DNA from: Acidobacteriota bacterium
Lineage (GTDB): Bacteria > Acidobacteriota > Blastocatellia > RBC074
Direction of reading: 5' to 3'
DNA length: 64,000 nucleotides
Assembly: GCA_016710075.1 (NCBI GenBank)
Contig: JADJLO010000025.1
Coordinates: 1 to 64,000 of the forward strand
The first letter of the stretch is position 1. Each line of letters starts with the position of its first letter. The notes beneath the pieces are model-generated. The model made no database searches. It saw nothing but the letters and a program-made list of their open reading frames with translations, and was not told where the DNA came from. Of the stretch, positions 46,434 through 55,628 are shown one piece after another. The position numbers and the translations under genes were made by a program.

Positions 46434-47282
46434 TTAACGACTGATGTTTGTTCTTCTCAATTTCAGCTTGATCTCGAAAAGTTTAGGCCAGAGCTTGCCG
46501 GTGACGAACAGCCGATCATTGACCTCATCATAAGCGATCCCGTTCAGCACATCCACCGGGCGGATTTTATCTTCAGCGGAAAGCAGGCCATTCAAGTAAA
46601 TCCAGCCGGTCAGACGCCCGCTTCTAGGGTCGATCCTTGCTATTCTTTCAGTCTGCCAGATGTTGGCGAATATCTGGCCTTTGACATACTCAAGCTCATT
46701 GATGTTGGCTATCGGGCGCGATTCATCATTGACGGCGAGCACTCGTCTTACTTCAAAGGTCTGGGGATCCAGATAGCTGATCAGATTGGTTCCATTGCTC
46801 ATGATCAGTGATTGCCCGTCGTTGGTCAGACCCCAACCTTCACCAATATAGTTGAAGCTTTTTACCATCTGCAGGCTCCCCGGATCGTATACGAATCCGA
46901 TCTGAGTCTGCCAGGTGAGCTGAAACAACTGCCCTCCAAACATCGCAAGCCCCTCGGCAAAATATTGCGCCGGCACATCAATCCGGCTAAGCACCCGGCC
47001 GGTCTGTATCTCAACCTTCCGCAGGGATGATTGCCCGTTAAGCCCCGTGCTCTCATACAGAACACCATCGTGATAAAGCAGCCCCTGGGTAAAAGCAGAC
47101 GGATCGTGCGGGTAAATGTTGATGATGTCGTATGAATATTTATCGACTCTCGGGGGTGCGCTCGCATCGATCTGTTGCTGATCCTGATCAGAAACAAGGG
47201 GACCCGCTCCAGCCTGTCTGTTATGACACCCTAAAGACAGGGTAAACATCAAACAGATGGAACTCAGTTTAATAAAACTCAT
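46434..47282 (-). CDS. Glutaminyl-peptide cyclotransferase (bacterial/plant type), lipoprotein
   Basis: A five-bladed propeller glutamine cyclotransferase (PF05096) that turns N-terminal glutamine into pyroglutamate. It has 282 residues with a lipoprotein signal ending in LSLGC. Family motifs are HDPSAFTQGLLYHDGVLYESTGLNGQSSLRKVE, FAEGLAMFGGQLFQLTWQ, EGWGLTNDGQSLIMSNGT, NINELEYVKGQIFANIWQT and DVLNGIAYDEVNDRLFVTGKLWPKLFEI. GAGGAC lies six bases before the ATG. It is upstream of, and on the same strand as, the DUF187 gene with a 14-base gap. Confidence 0.93.
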   Translation of the reverse strand: MSFIKLSSICLMFTLSLGCHNRQAGAGPLVSDQDQQQIDASAPPRVDKYSYDIINIYPHDPSAFTQGLLYHDGVLYESTGLNGQSSLRKVEIQTGRVLSRIDVPAQYFAEGLAMFGGQLFQLTWQTQIGFVYDPGSLQMVKSFNYIGEGWGLTNDGQSLIMSNGTNLISYLDPQTFEVRRVLAVNDESRPIANINELEYVKGQIFANIWQTERIARIDPRSGRLTGWIYLNGLLSAEDKIRPVDVLNGIAYDEVNDRLFVTGKLWPKLFEIKLKLRRTNISR

Positions 47283-47432
47283 AGGATAGTCCTCTTATTC
47301 TTGAATAATGGTTGTAGCGGCATCTGTCTTGAGTGCTTGCGTCGGCTAAACAACCAGGAGTAGATGTGCTAAAATCTCGCTGCTTTGACAGATTAAGCTG
47401 ACCATTTATCACAAATTATGACAGGGGAAATA

Positions 47433-47783
47433 ATGTCATCAATCAATTGCATCTTCTGCAGAATTGTTTCCGGAGAGATACAGGCATCCATAATCTACGA
47501 AGACGAACTTGCGATCGCATTTCGTGATATCAATCCGCAGGCTCCGAAACACATTCTCATCATACCCAGAAATCACGTCGACTCAATGAACAAGATGAGC
47601 GCAGAAGACAAGGATCTTGTCGGCCACCTTTTAATAGCCGCTTCCAGCATTGCCTCACAGGAAGGGATCGCAGAAACAGGTTACCGGACGATCATCAATA
47701 CCGGCGAAGATGGAGGTCAGACCGTCTGGCATCTGCATGTTCATCTCCTTGGAGGTCGCTCGCTGGGATGGCCTCCCGGCTGA
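47433..47783 (+). CDS. HIT-family (histidine triad) nucleotide-binding protein
   Basis: A small HINT-like purine nucleoside phosphoramidase, 116 residues, cytoplasmic. Start is the ATG at 47433 with AGGGGAA ahead. The zinc-binding N-terminus is CIFCRIVSGEI; the triad is His100, His102 and His104 (WHLHVHLLGGRSLGWPPG). INPQAPKHILIIPRNH is typical. It is convergent to the M1-like gene with a 28-base gap. Confidence 0.95.
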   Translation: MSSINCIFCRIVSGEIQASIIYEDELAIAFRDINPQAPKHILIIPRNHVDSMNKMSAEDKDLVGHLLIAASSIASQEGIAETGYRTIINTGEDGGQTVWHLHVHLLGGRSLGWPPG

Positions 47784-47811
47784 TTTCACAAAAAAACAAG
47801 TGGATAGATCA

Positions 47812-49536
47812 TCAAAACGGCCTGGCTGCCCGCCCAATCTTGAGGAATATTCTGCCAAGGGATCTGAAGCGTGAGACCGGCTGTGAATTCAAGGTCAGAT
47901 CAGGAAGAGTTATGTCTTCATCGGCATGCTTTTCACGCAACCATCTTTGAAACAGTCTTCTCACCTCTCGTGTGTCCTCTGCCGAAGCAAGGAAGGCGTA
48001 CCGCAGATGCTCCGGTCTGGCAATCTGTTTTCTGTGCGTGGAATAGTAATATCTCAGTGAGTTGAAGAATTTCTCGTCACCGAATTTTTCCCTTAATTCA
48101 ACCAACAGCAAAGCCCCCTTGGTTTGAACAATTGCCGAGTACTGCAGCGAATTTTTAAAATCCCTGGTTGGCTTATCTGCTTCCAAATCGGCTCCGCCGA
48201 GCATCTTGAAAGCCTGATAGGTTCCCCTCAACTGCTGATCAATGATGAGCTCGCCTAGTTTTTTGCCGTACGCGGCTTCGTGATAATAGGCTGCCGAAAA
48301 TGTAGCCAGCGACTCATCGAGATAAGGCCATTTTTCGGAATCGCTACCGACCTCGCATCCCCACCATTGATGAGCAACGCCATGAGCCAGGGTGAATTCA
48401 AAAGATGCTTTGATGACGTCTGACTGCTCCTGAAGCACAGCCGGAAGCCGCGAGGATTGTGGCCTGTCAAAATCAATGTAATAGGCCTGAGCCAGTGCCA
48501 CCAATGACGGAAACTCAACGGCACTGAAACCAGCCGGCAGCGGCATCTCGACAACCTGAAAAAAAGGATAAGGATATGGACCGAACGCTTTCTGATAACA
48601 GACAAGAGAGCCGACCGCCACGTTAAGAGCGCGCTTCCCCAGAACTTCATCCCCTTCCCTGAAATAAGAGATAACTCGTTGTTCACCTATTTTCTCTTCG
48701 AGAGATTTCAATTTCTCGGCAAGAATAACGGCAAAGCCACGGAGATCGGTTCCTTTAAAAACGCGTTTAAGCCTGCCTTCAATTTTCCGGTCATCTTGTG
48801 ACAGGCTGGAGGGTTGCAATTGCGCTGACCCGATCACCGTTAGATTGTCGCCGGCAGTGACGCTGACTTCATAATCGGCAACTTCGCTAAAGACAATTCC
48901 ACTGACACCGACAGCCGGGACCTGGTCTGAAAGCTGGGTTTCGGGAGCCGCCAGGACAGGATAAAAATACCCGAGCAGGACAGATTCCTCGGCGGCAAAG
49001 AAGATGTCTCTTGTATCTCTCGACTGCTTGTCCTCGCTCATGGCGTCATTTAATTCCTGTAGAAAATGAGCCAGCAGGCTGGCTTCCTCTCGCTGAAGAC
49101 GCGGGACATTGCCTGAAAAGCCGAGTGTCAATTCTATGGTTTTTCCTGGCGAAAGCTTTACCGGCAACTCTACCCTGATTGACGAATACCGGGTTTTAAA
49201 GCTGAATTTCAGGTCATGTGAATCGGCCGATACTTTATTGATATTAATCAGCGGTGGGTCATTCTCGCCGACACCCAGGTTCGGATAGATATTGAAGTTC
49301 AGGCTGTCGATATCCTGGCGTCCAGTGTTGGTGAACCTGACCAGCTCCAACCCTTCATATGAGGCATTCGCATAATCCACGTCAAGCGAGATTTTGTATT
49401 GAATCCGCGATGATGTCGTCCCAGGTTTAATTGCCTGCGCCTGACAGTCGAGATGAAATGTTCCAATGACACAGATGCAAATGATTGCCGGCAAAAACCG
49501 GTTCAAACAGATCCACCCCCGCTTTTGGTCATTCAT
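47812..49536 (-). CDS. Secreted M1-family peptidase homologue lacking the catalytic glutamate
   Basis: An M1 aminopeptidase-like protein of 574 residues with signal peptide (CLNRFLPAIICICVIGTFHLDCQAQA). The GAMEN-equivalent is GFSAVEFPSLV (336-344). The zinc helix reads His385-Gly-Val-Ala-His389 followed by QWWG, with third ligand Glu408 in YLDESLATF. The general-base Glu of HExxH is Gly386 (codon GGC at 48379-48381), so the zinc site seems intact but peptidase activity should be lost or strongly reduced. The N-terminal beta domain is complete. Start: the ATG at 49536 gives a normal signal; an ATG at 49602 is in frame but adds an unlikely leader. Confidence 0.85.
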   Translation of the reverse strand: MNDQKRGWICLNRFLPAIICICVIGTFHLDCQAQAIKPGTTSSRIQYKISLDVDYANASYEGLELVRFTNTGRQDIDSLNFNIYPNLGVGENDPPLININKVSADSHDLKFSFKTRYSSIRVELPVKLSPGKTIELTLGFSGNVPRLQREEASLLAHFLQELNDAMSEDKQSRDTRDIFFAAEESVLLGYFYPVLAAPETQLSDQVPAVGVSGIVFSEVADYEVSVTAGDNLTVIGSAQLQPSSLSQDDRKIEGRLKRVFKGTDLRGFAVILAEKLKSLEEKIGEQRVISYFREGDEVLGKRALNVAVGSLVCYQKAFGPYPYPFFQVVEMPLPAGFSAVEFPSLVALAQAYYIDFDRPQSSRLPAVLQEQSDVIKASFEFTLAHGVAHQWWGCEVGSDSEKWPYLDESLATFSAAYYHEAAYGKKLGELIIDQQLRGTYQAFKMLGGADLEADKPTRDFKNSLQYSAIVQTKGALLLVELREKFGDEKFFNSLRYYYSTHRKQIARPEHLRYAFLASAEDTREVRRLFQRWLREKHADEDITLPDLTLNSQPVSRFRSLGRIFLKIGRAARPF

Positions 49537-49763
49537 CCTCACATCGGGATTGTAATTCAAACAGAACCAATCCAGGAAACGATTACAGATAAGATTCTGC
49601 ATGGTTGAATTCAGATTCTTTTATGACTTTTGAATCCAATTGGTGAAAACCGTTCGAGATGCCGTCTTGACGTCTAACTCACGCAAATTTAGACTTCGGA
49701 AGTGAAAAGTTCTGTTTTTGGAAGTAATTCGATCTGAATAACAAGACAACATAGGAGAGGTAA

Positions 49764-50180
49764 ATGGCTGGTTTGACTGCGACAACGGCAACCTGGGTAA
49801 CGGTGCCAATTCGACTTGCACTTGGTTCGATAGCTTTTGCGCACGGGGCTCAGAAGGTATTCGGATTCTGGGGAGGCAAGGGGCTGCAGGCCTGGACATC
49901 GGGCATTGCTCCTTTGAATCTGAGGCCATCCTGGATGTGGCTTGGAGCCGCGGCAATGGCCGAACTTATTGGAGGTGTATTGGTCTTTTTTGGCCTGTTT
50001 ACACGGGTTGGAGCCTTCTTCATTGCGTGTACGATGTGTGTGGCAATCGCCGGCGTCCACTGGAATAACGGTCTATTCCTTTCACAGGGCGGCTATGAGT
50101 TTGCCATGGCCGTTCTGGCCATGGCTTTATCGCTTATCCTCGCGGGTGGAGGCAGTGCCTCTATAGACTCGCAAATGTAG
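49764..50180 (+). CDS. DoxX-family membrane protein
   Basis: A 138-residue four-helix membrane protein of the DoxX family. Landmarks are RLALGSIAFAHGAQKVFGFWGGKGLQAWT, WMWLGAAAMAELIGGVLVFFGLFTRVGAFFIACTMCVAI and NGLFLSQGGYEFAMAVLAMALSLILAGGG. AGGAGAGG precedes the ATG. Family members link to thiosulfate:quinone oxidoreductase or redox stress systems, but most remain uncharacterised. It is monocistronic, divergent from the M1-like gene. Confidence 0.93.
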   Translation: MAGLTATTATWVTVPIRLALGSIAFAHGAQKVFGFWGGKGLQAWTSGIAPLNLRPSWMWLGAAAMAELIGGVLVFFGLFTRVGAFFIACTMCVAIAGVHWNNGLFLSQGGYEFAMAVLAMALSLILAGGGSASIDSQM

Positions 50181-50195
50181 AAGCAGTAAAAAGAA

Positions 50196-50225
50196 GTTCA
50201 AAGTTTAAAGTTCAAAGTTTAAAGT
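50196..50225. repeat. Third GTTYAAA heptamer array
   Basis: Four tandem units (GTTCAAA, GTTTAAA twice over) follow the DoxX stop by 16 bases. Unlike the copies at 11.4 and 25.2 kb, no good inverted partner is seen before 50365. The rest of the gap (to 50364) holds no gene. Confidence 0.8.
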
Positions 50226-50364
50226 GAGTGAGTCCAAAGTCATCCTGAAGGTCTCGTTTAGTGTTTTTCCGTTCCGTGTCCGGCTTTGGTAGAACTTCTC
50301 AACTTCTTTTCTTCTTTGTACTTTAGAGTCATTTGAGGTGAAATTCCTGCTCTAAATGATGCCC

Positions 50365-52856
50365 TTAATTGGATCGGCCGGGGGATCCGATTGGATCACC
50401 CGGCGGAGCCGGCAATGGTTGTGTCTGCCTGAACTGGGCATCGGGCCGTGTCAGGAAGCGCTGGATATCGTCGCGAACAGCCATGCGATGAGCCTGTTCG
50501 AGTTTCAAGGCCGCCGGCGACTCGATCCAGGATTTCAGCCTTCGCAATGAATCCGAAGCGGTGGCCCTGACCTGGGGCGAAGCGCTCTCATTTGCCGCCA
50601 GCTCCATCAACCGGCTTACCACAAGGCTTTGAACGGCGCGCGAAATCTCAGCCAGGTAATTATCTGCCGGCACTCCCGACATCCATGTCTGACGGACCAG
50701 CGCATCCAACACTTCCTTAAAACCGGGATTGGCAGAATTGATCGATTTGTATTCAATCAACCTGGCGGCGCGGTTATGCTGGAGCAGACCCGAGATTGCC
50801 ATATCGGCTGAGATATTGGCCGCGGCAATCGGATCGAAACCAAAGCCTGTCCTTTTATTGAAAAACTCAGCAGTTCCTCCTTCATAGCCAAAAGGAAGAG
50901 GAGGAATCAGATCGAGAATGCGCTTTGGAATTGCCAGCACATCAGGCTTGATTGTAGCGAGGACGGCGTTCAAAGCATCCCTTTGTTTAGCCGGTGCGAC
51001 AATTTCACGGAATTTTGCCGGGCTTGGTCCTTTTGGGGTCCTGATGGCATAAGTGTAATAGAGTCCGCCAAGCGATTTGACTGCCGCCTGCAATTGATAG
51101 CGATGATGGAGGTAGAGCGGAAGAAATTTTGCCTCGAGCAATCCGAGCGGAGTTCCTGCAGGAGCGCTGTTCAAACCGAACTGATCGATGCCAATCCGGC
51201 GAACTTCCATTTCATGCCGGAGCATTGCCACCGGATCGCTGCCATTATCCCAGAGACTCGAAAGCGGATGAGCGGCGCCAGGCGGGCGTGAATCGGCATC
51301 CGAGATGAAGAGCATTCCGGTCTTCTGCCCTTCTTCGATGATCTTTTCGAGTTCTTCGCCTTCGTTCGCGCCCGCCGGAAATTGCGAATAGGCGAATTTG
51401 ACGGCGTATTTATCAAATTCACCTATTCCGACGGCATATGCATTTGAGAGATCGAGCCTGCCGTTTTTTATCTCGACCAGCGGAGCTGGATAATCCATGA
51501 CTGATCCGCGGTCGTATAGCTGCTTGCAGCATAATTATGAGCGAAGCCGATAGTATGACCGACTTCATGGGCCGAAAGCTGTCTGATGCGCGCAATGGAC
51601 ATGGCTTCTATCTCTGAGGTATCGGCCAGATATTCGAGGTCAGGCATCATCGCAAATTCGCATTCATCGGCCATCCCATTGGCGGCATATGATGGAATCA
51701 TTCCGGTACCGAGCATGAAATCCTGCCTGATGCGCAATGAACCAAGGGTGACGTGCCCCTTGATGATCTCACCAGTGCGCGGGTCTGTTATTGTGGAACC
51801 GTAGGACCAGCCGCGTGTTGACCGATGAACCCAGTTGATCACGTTGTAACGCACATCCATCGGGTCTGCATCTTCGGGAAGGACCTTCACCTGGAAAGCA
51901 TTTTTAAAGCCGGCCGCTTCGTAGGCCTGATTCCACCAGGATGCGCCTTCAATCAAAGCCCGGCGAATCTGCTCCGGCGCACCATTATCGACGTAATAGA
52001 CTATTGGCTTGATGGGCTCTGAGATCGCCGCATTCGGATCTTTCTTTTCCAGCCGGTGGCGAGCGATCCAGTGCTTTTCTATTGGCTCGTTGAAGGGTGA
52101 AGCGTAATCGTAGAATTCGACATCAAATGAACTGGAACGCGGGTCGAACTTTCTGGGCTTGTAGCCGAGGTCAGGCAATTCGACGAACGAGAAATGTTCC
52201 CTGACGGTGATCGAGTTGGCTGTTGGCGCCACATCTCTGACAAGCGGTCCGGTCTCTCCGTCCGAGGCAAAGGTCAGAGTAACCTCTACTTCGGTATTAA
52301 GCGGAAATCCCTTCGTTCGCGGCAGGTAAAATGCGCTGCGCGATTCATCAAGCCGGTAACTTCCCTGCCTCGCCTGTCTGAGCCTGTCTGCAACTCCATG
52401 GGCATCTCGAAGAAAGAATGCTGTCGCATCGACCAGAACCCGCCCTGCCTCATCGGCTTCGGCTTTGAATCCCCAGATGACCGATTTTGCAAAAGAGTCC
52501 TCGACGGCCTTTCTTTCCGCAGCATTGCTGCTCAGCGCCCTGTAGCGATAATTGGGCTGAACCATGAGAATCTTCTGCCCGACTCGCTCGAAGTAGACGA
52601 CACGCCCGGCTCCAAGCTGTCCCCTGTCAAGCCCGATCGGATTCGATCCAACCCCGGTGGGAAGGGAAACCTGTAAAAGCATCTCCTTGTTGAATCGCGA
52701 TATCTCCATCCACATTTTGCCGTTCTTTTCATCCCAGTAGATCGGGAAATATCCGTCGATCTTCTGCAATCCGGCGGTCTTTGAAGCTATCTGTTGTGAG
52801 CTGGCCGTAACAGCGCAGGCCATTATCACCATGACAAGGCATATCAGTCTCTTCAT
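50365..52856 (-). CDS. DUF5117/DUF4953-type secreted zinc-dependent metalloprotease (frameshifted)
   Basis: A secreted metzincin-like protein of about 830 residues after repair. The signal peptide is MKRLICLVMVIMACAVTASSQ. The N-terminal DUF5117-like region (KIDGYFPIYWDEKNGKMWMEISRFNKEMLLQVSL) precedes the zinc motif HEVGHTIGFAHN (HExxHxxGFxH). Adding one base near 51496-51506 joins ...SSYTTADQS to MDYPAPLVEIKNGRLDLSN; the Met-turn MDYP follows the zinc site as in metzincins. The C-terminal half has FDPIAAANISADMAISGLLQHNRAARL, the DUF4953-like part. Homologues are widespread in Bacteroidota and Acidobacteriota; substrates are unknown. Confidence 0.85.
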
Positions 52857-52937
52857 CTTTATCTCCGTTTTGGATACTAATATTTAGTGGACTAGTCAAA
52901 TCAAGATAGAGAATGTTTCGTGCGTAACATCAGTAAT

Positions 52938-53173
52938 TGATACTGTTGGCGAATTCATCCCTTGGTAGCTTGTCAGAAATTACAGAATCAAAATACGAGC
53001 GGGAGCGCAGGCGTCCCGCCTGCGTGTATTGAAATATCTGCACATTCATATCAGATTTGCGTTAATCGAATTGAAGCAGGCGGGACGCCTGCGCTCCCGC
53101 TCGTATTTCGACCATTCCAAAATATCAATAAACAGGGGAAACAGGTTATAAATTCAATTCGCCAACAGTATCA
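52938..53173. repeat. Nested inverted-repeat element (MITE/REP-like)
   Basis: An outer pair, TGATACTGTTGGCGAATT (52938-52955), and its perfect reverse complement (53156-53173) flank 200 bases. Inside, a perfect 33-base inverted pair (52991-53023 with 53076-53108) contains GGGAGCGCAGGCG and GTCCCGCCTGC, itself self-complementary like a REP. There is no coding sequence. It lies between two minus-strand genes and ends just before the HAD stop. A non-autonomous mobile element is one reading. Confidence 0.75.
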
Positions 53174-53187
53174 GTAATTGAATCAGT

Positions 53188-53925
53188 TCATGAGTTCATC
53201 AATTCATCAAGGCGAGTAATACAGTAATTGCTTTTGTTTTGTCCAATGCGATCGATCAGAACAGCCGATAACCCGGCGGATTGCGCTCCTTCGAAATCCT
53301 CTCGCAGGCTATCGCCAACGTGGATGGCTTCCTCAGGTTTTATTTTATGAAAGCCCAGAGCGGAAATAAATATCACAGGGTCCGGCTTGGCCGCACCCTC
53401 GCAGGATGAAATATGAACAGAGTCGAATAAATCGAAAATCCCCAGATTCGACAGCAGATCGGTCAATCGCGAATCGAAATTCGAGATGACACCCAGCCCG
53501 ATTCCATTTTTCTTCAATTTAAGCAGCGTCGGAATAACATCGTCATAAAGACGCCAGGCATCTCCGGTTCTGAAATACTCAAACAGTTCATCGAAGAATT
53601 GATCGAACTGCCTGATCGGTTGACCGGCGAAGACGTTCTCTACAATTAAGCGCCACCAGTTGCGTTCCAGTTCCTTTCGCCGGATATCAGCCATTCCCCT
53701 TTCAAAAGCCAGCGGAGGCTGCTGACTGAAATACCTGACAAAGTCCGCTTGAATCATTTGCGGATTCGGATCCGCTCCATATCGTCTCGCGAATGAGCAG
53801 TAGATTTCTCCGACTGAATCTTTGACATCGAATAATGTGCCGGCTGCGTCGAAAAAGACCGATTTAATCTTTCCGGCGGGGAAGTAAAGATTTTCAATAT
53901 TCATTGGTTTAAATGCATTTATCAT
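53188..53925 (-). CDS. HAD-superfamily hydrolase (HDHD3/YjjG-like)
   Basis: A cytoplasmic HAD phosphatase of 245 residues with a helical cap. Motif I is FFDAAGTLFDVKD, where the usual second Asp of DxDxT is Ala-Ala-Gly (DAAGT), as in HDHD3-type members. Motif II is VISNFDS, motif III Lys in AAKPDPVIF, motif IV HVGDSLREDFEGAQSAG. The absence of the second Asp, the general acid in canonical phosphatases, makes the activity uncertain. Start is ATG 53925 or 53904; neither has a clear SD. Confidence 0.88.
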   Translation of the reverse strand: MINAFKPMNIENLYFPAGKIKSVFFDAAGTLFDVKDSVGEIYCSFARRYGADPNPQMIQADFVRYFSQQPPLAFERGMADIRRKELERNWWRLIVENVFAGQPIRQFDQFFDELFEYFRTGDAWRLYDDVIPTLLKLKKNGIGLGVISNFDSRLTDLLSNLGIFDLFDSVHISSCEGAAKPDPVIFISALGFHKIKPEEAIHVGDSLREDFEGAQSAGLSAVLIDRIGQNKSNYCITRLDELMNS

Positions 53926-54114
53926 TTTGAAAAACTGATAATTTCAGCTAGATTACCCCGGTTGCTAAGATTAAATTTGAAACCGATTTCAATTTAAACA
54001 GGTCTTACCTCTCAAGTGAATGGAGCAAAAGGATCGCTCATTCACCCGAGAGAATTCACTCAAAACCGAATACAACACAATTAACCGGCTAACTCAATTG
54101 GGGGAGTCTACTTC

Positions 54115-55590
54115 ATGAGGCAGAATAAGTTCTACCTGTCCCTTCTCTGTGCACTTGTAACCGTGGTGGCCGCGCTGGCATTCACATCCCTGCGCCCGGT
54201 GCTGGTGAGTGCATTCGATGGCGACGCGTATGTCATTAAAGGCGGCACAGTGGTAACCGTCACAGGAGCGACCATCAAGAATGGTACGGTCGTGGTCCGC
54301 AACGGTCTGATCACGGCGGTCGGAGCCGACATTCCGGTTCCGGCGGATGCCCGGATCATCGATGCAACGGGAATGACAATTTATCCCGGAATGTTCGATT
54401 CATACACCGGCTACGGAATTCGCCCGGCGCAAACACAGGGGCAGGGGCAGCAAACTGCACCTCCAGGCATCGACCCGGTGGCGATCTTTATGGCACAGAT
54501 GACCGCGGCGCCATCGAGTGCGGGTCTGCTGCCTGAGGTCACCGTAGTCGATCAGCTTCAGGTCAGCGAGACGACATTCGATCAGCAGCGCGCGGCGGGC
54601 ATTACGACAGCTTTGACGGCTCCGCGTTCTGGTGTCTTCCAGGGACAGAGTGCATTGATCAACCTTGGAAGCCAGAGCGCAGAGAAACTGATTCTCAAAG
54701 CTCCCTTCTCGCTCAATGTAGGTTTCAGCGGTGCCCGCGGAGGCTACCCGAACTCACTGATGGGCGTTTTTTCATTCCTGCGCCAGTCGATGATCGACGC
54801 ACAGTATTACCGTGAGCAATGGGCACGATACAACAGCAACCCGCGCGGGATGCAGCGTCCGGAAGTGAACAAATCGCTGGCGGCGCTTCAGCCTGTGATC
54901 AACGGCGAGATGCCGGTCATCTTCAATGTCGGCAGCGTTCGCGAAATAAAGCGCGCGATTGCACTCGCCGAAGAGTTCAAATTGAAATACCTGATTGCCG
55001 GAGCGACCGACAGCTACGAGATCGCCGATTATCTTAAATCGAAAAACGCCACGGTGCTTCTCTCTTTAAGTTTTCCGCAGAAGCCTTTGGGCCTTGAAGA
55101 TCCTGAATCCGAATCATTGCGGGTACTGCGTGAGCGAGCCGACGCTCCGAAAGCGGCTGCCGCGTTGAGCAAGGCCGGAGTTAGATTCGCCTTCTCTTCA
55201 GGTACGCTGACCAGACCCGCTGATTACCTGGTCAATGCAGCCAGATCGATCGAGAACGGACTTTCGAAAGATGAAGCATTGAAGGCCCTGACGATCTATC
55301 CGGCTCAGATCTTTGGCCTCGGCGAACAACTCGGCAGCATTGAGAAAGGCAAGATCGCCAACCTCGTTCTGGCCAGCGGTGACATCTTCGATAAAAACAC
55401 GAAGGTCAGGCATGTCTTCATCGACGGCAAGCTCTTTGAGATCAAAGCCCCGACAGGCCCGCCGGCCGGCATCCCCGGTGGAGGAGGCCGCGGCCCCGGC
55501 CGTGGTCCCGGAGCAACACCGCCACAGTCTGAAGCTCCGGCTGAAAGCTCTTCGGAAGGATCTGCTGGTATTGCGCTTCCAAGGGAATAA
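54115..55590 (+). CDS. Secreted amidohydrolase-family protein lacking the HxH metal motif
   Basis: First of three tandem amidohydrolases, 491 residues with a signal peptide (FYLSLLCALVTVVAALAFTSL). The composite N-terminal domain (VIKGGTVVTVTGATIKNGTVVVRNGLITAVG) is normal. Where active enzymes have PGFxDxHxH, this one has PGMFDSYTGYG (91-101), so both first metal ligands are missing. The C-terminal LTIYPAQIFGLGEQLGSIEKGKIANLVLASGDIF is canonical. GGGGGAG lies ten bases before the ATG. It ends with a Gly/Arg/Pro-rich tail. It could be a structural partner of the second protein. Confidence 0.88.
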   Translation: MRQNKFYLSLLCALVTVVAALAFTSLRPVLVSAFDGDAYVIKGGTVVTVTGATIKNGTVVVRNGLITAVGADIPVPADARIIDATGMTIYPGMFDSYTGYGIRPAQTQGQGQQTAPPGIDPVAIFMAQMTAAPSSAGLLPEVTVVDQLQVSETTFDQQRAAGITTALTAPRSGVFQGQSALINLGSQSAEKLILKAPFSLNVGFSGARGGYPNSLMGVFSFLRQSMIDAQYYREQWARYNSNPRGMQRPEVNKSLAALQPVINGEMPVIFNVGSVREIKRAIALAEEFKLKYLIAGATDSYEIADYLKSKNATVLLSLSFPQKPLGLEDPESESLRVLRERADAPKAAAALSKAGVRFAFSSGTLTRPADYLVNAARSIENGLSKDEALKALTIYPAQIFGLGEQLGSIEKGKIANLVLASGDIFDKNTKVRHVFIDGKLFEIKAPTGPPAGIPGGGGRGPGRGPGATPPQSEAPAESSSEGSAGIALPRE

Positions 55591-55628
55591 CAGTTGCGGC
55601 CACCATGGCCATTCACTCAGGAGACGGT

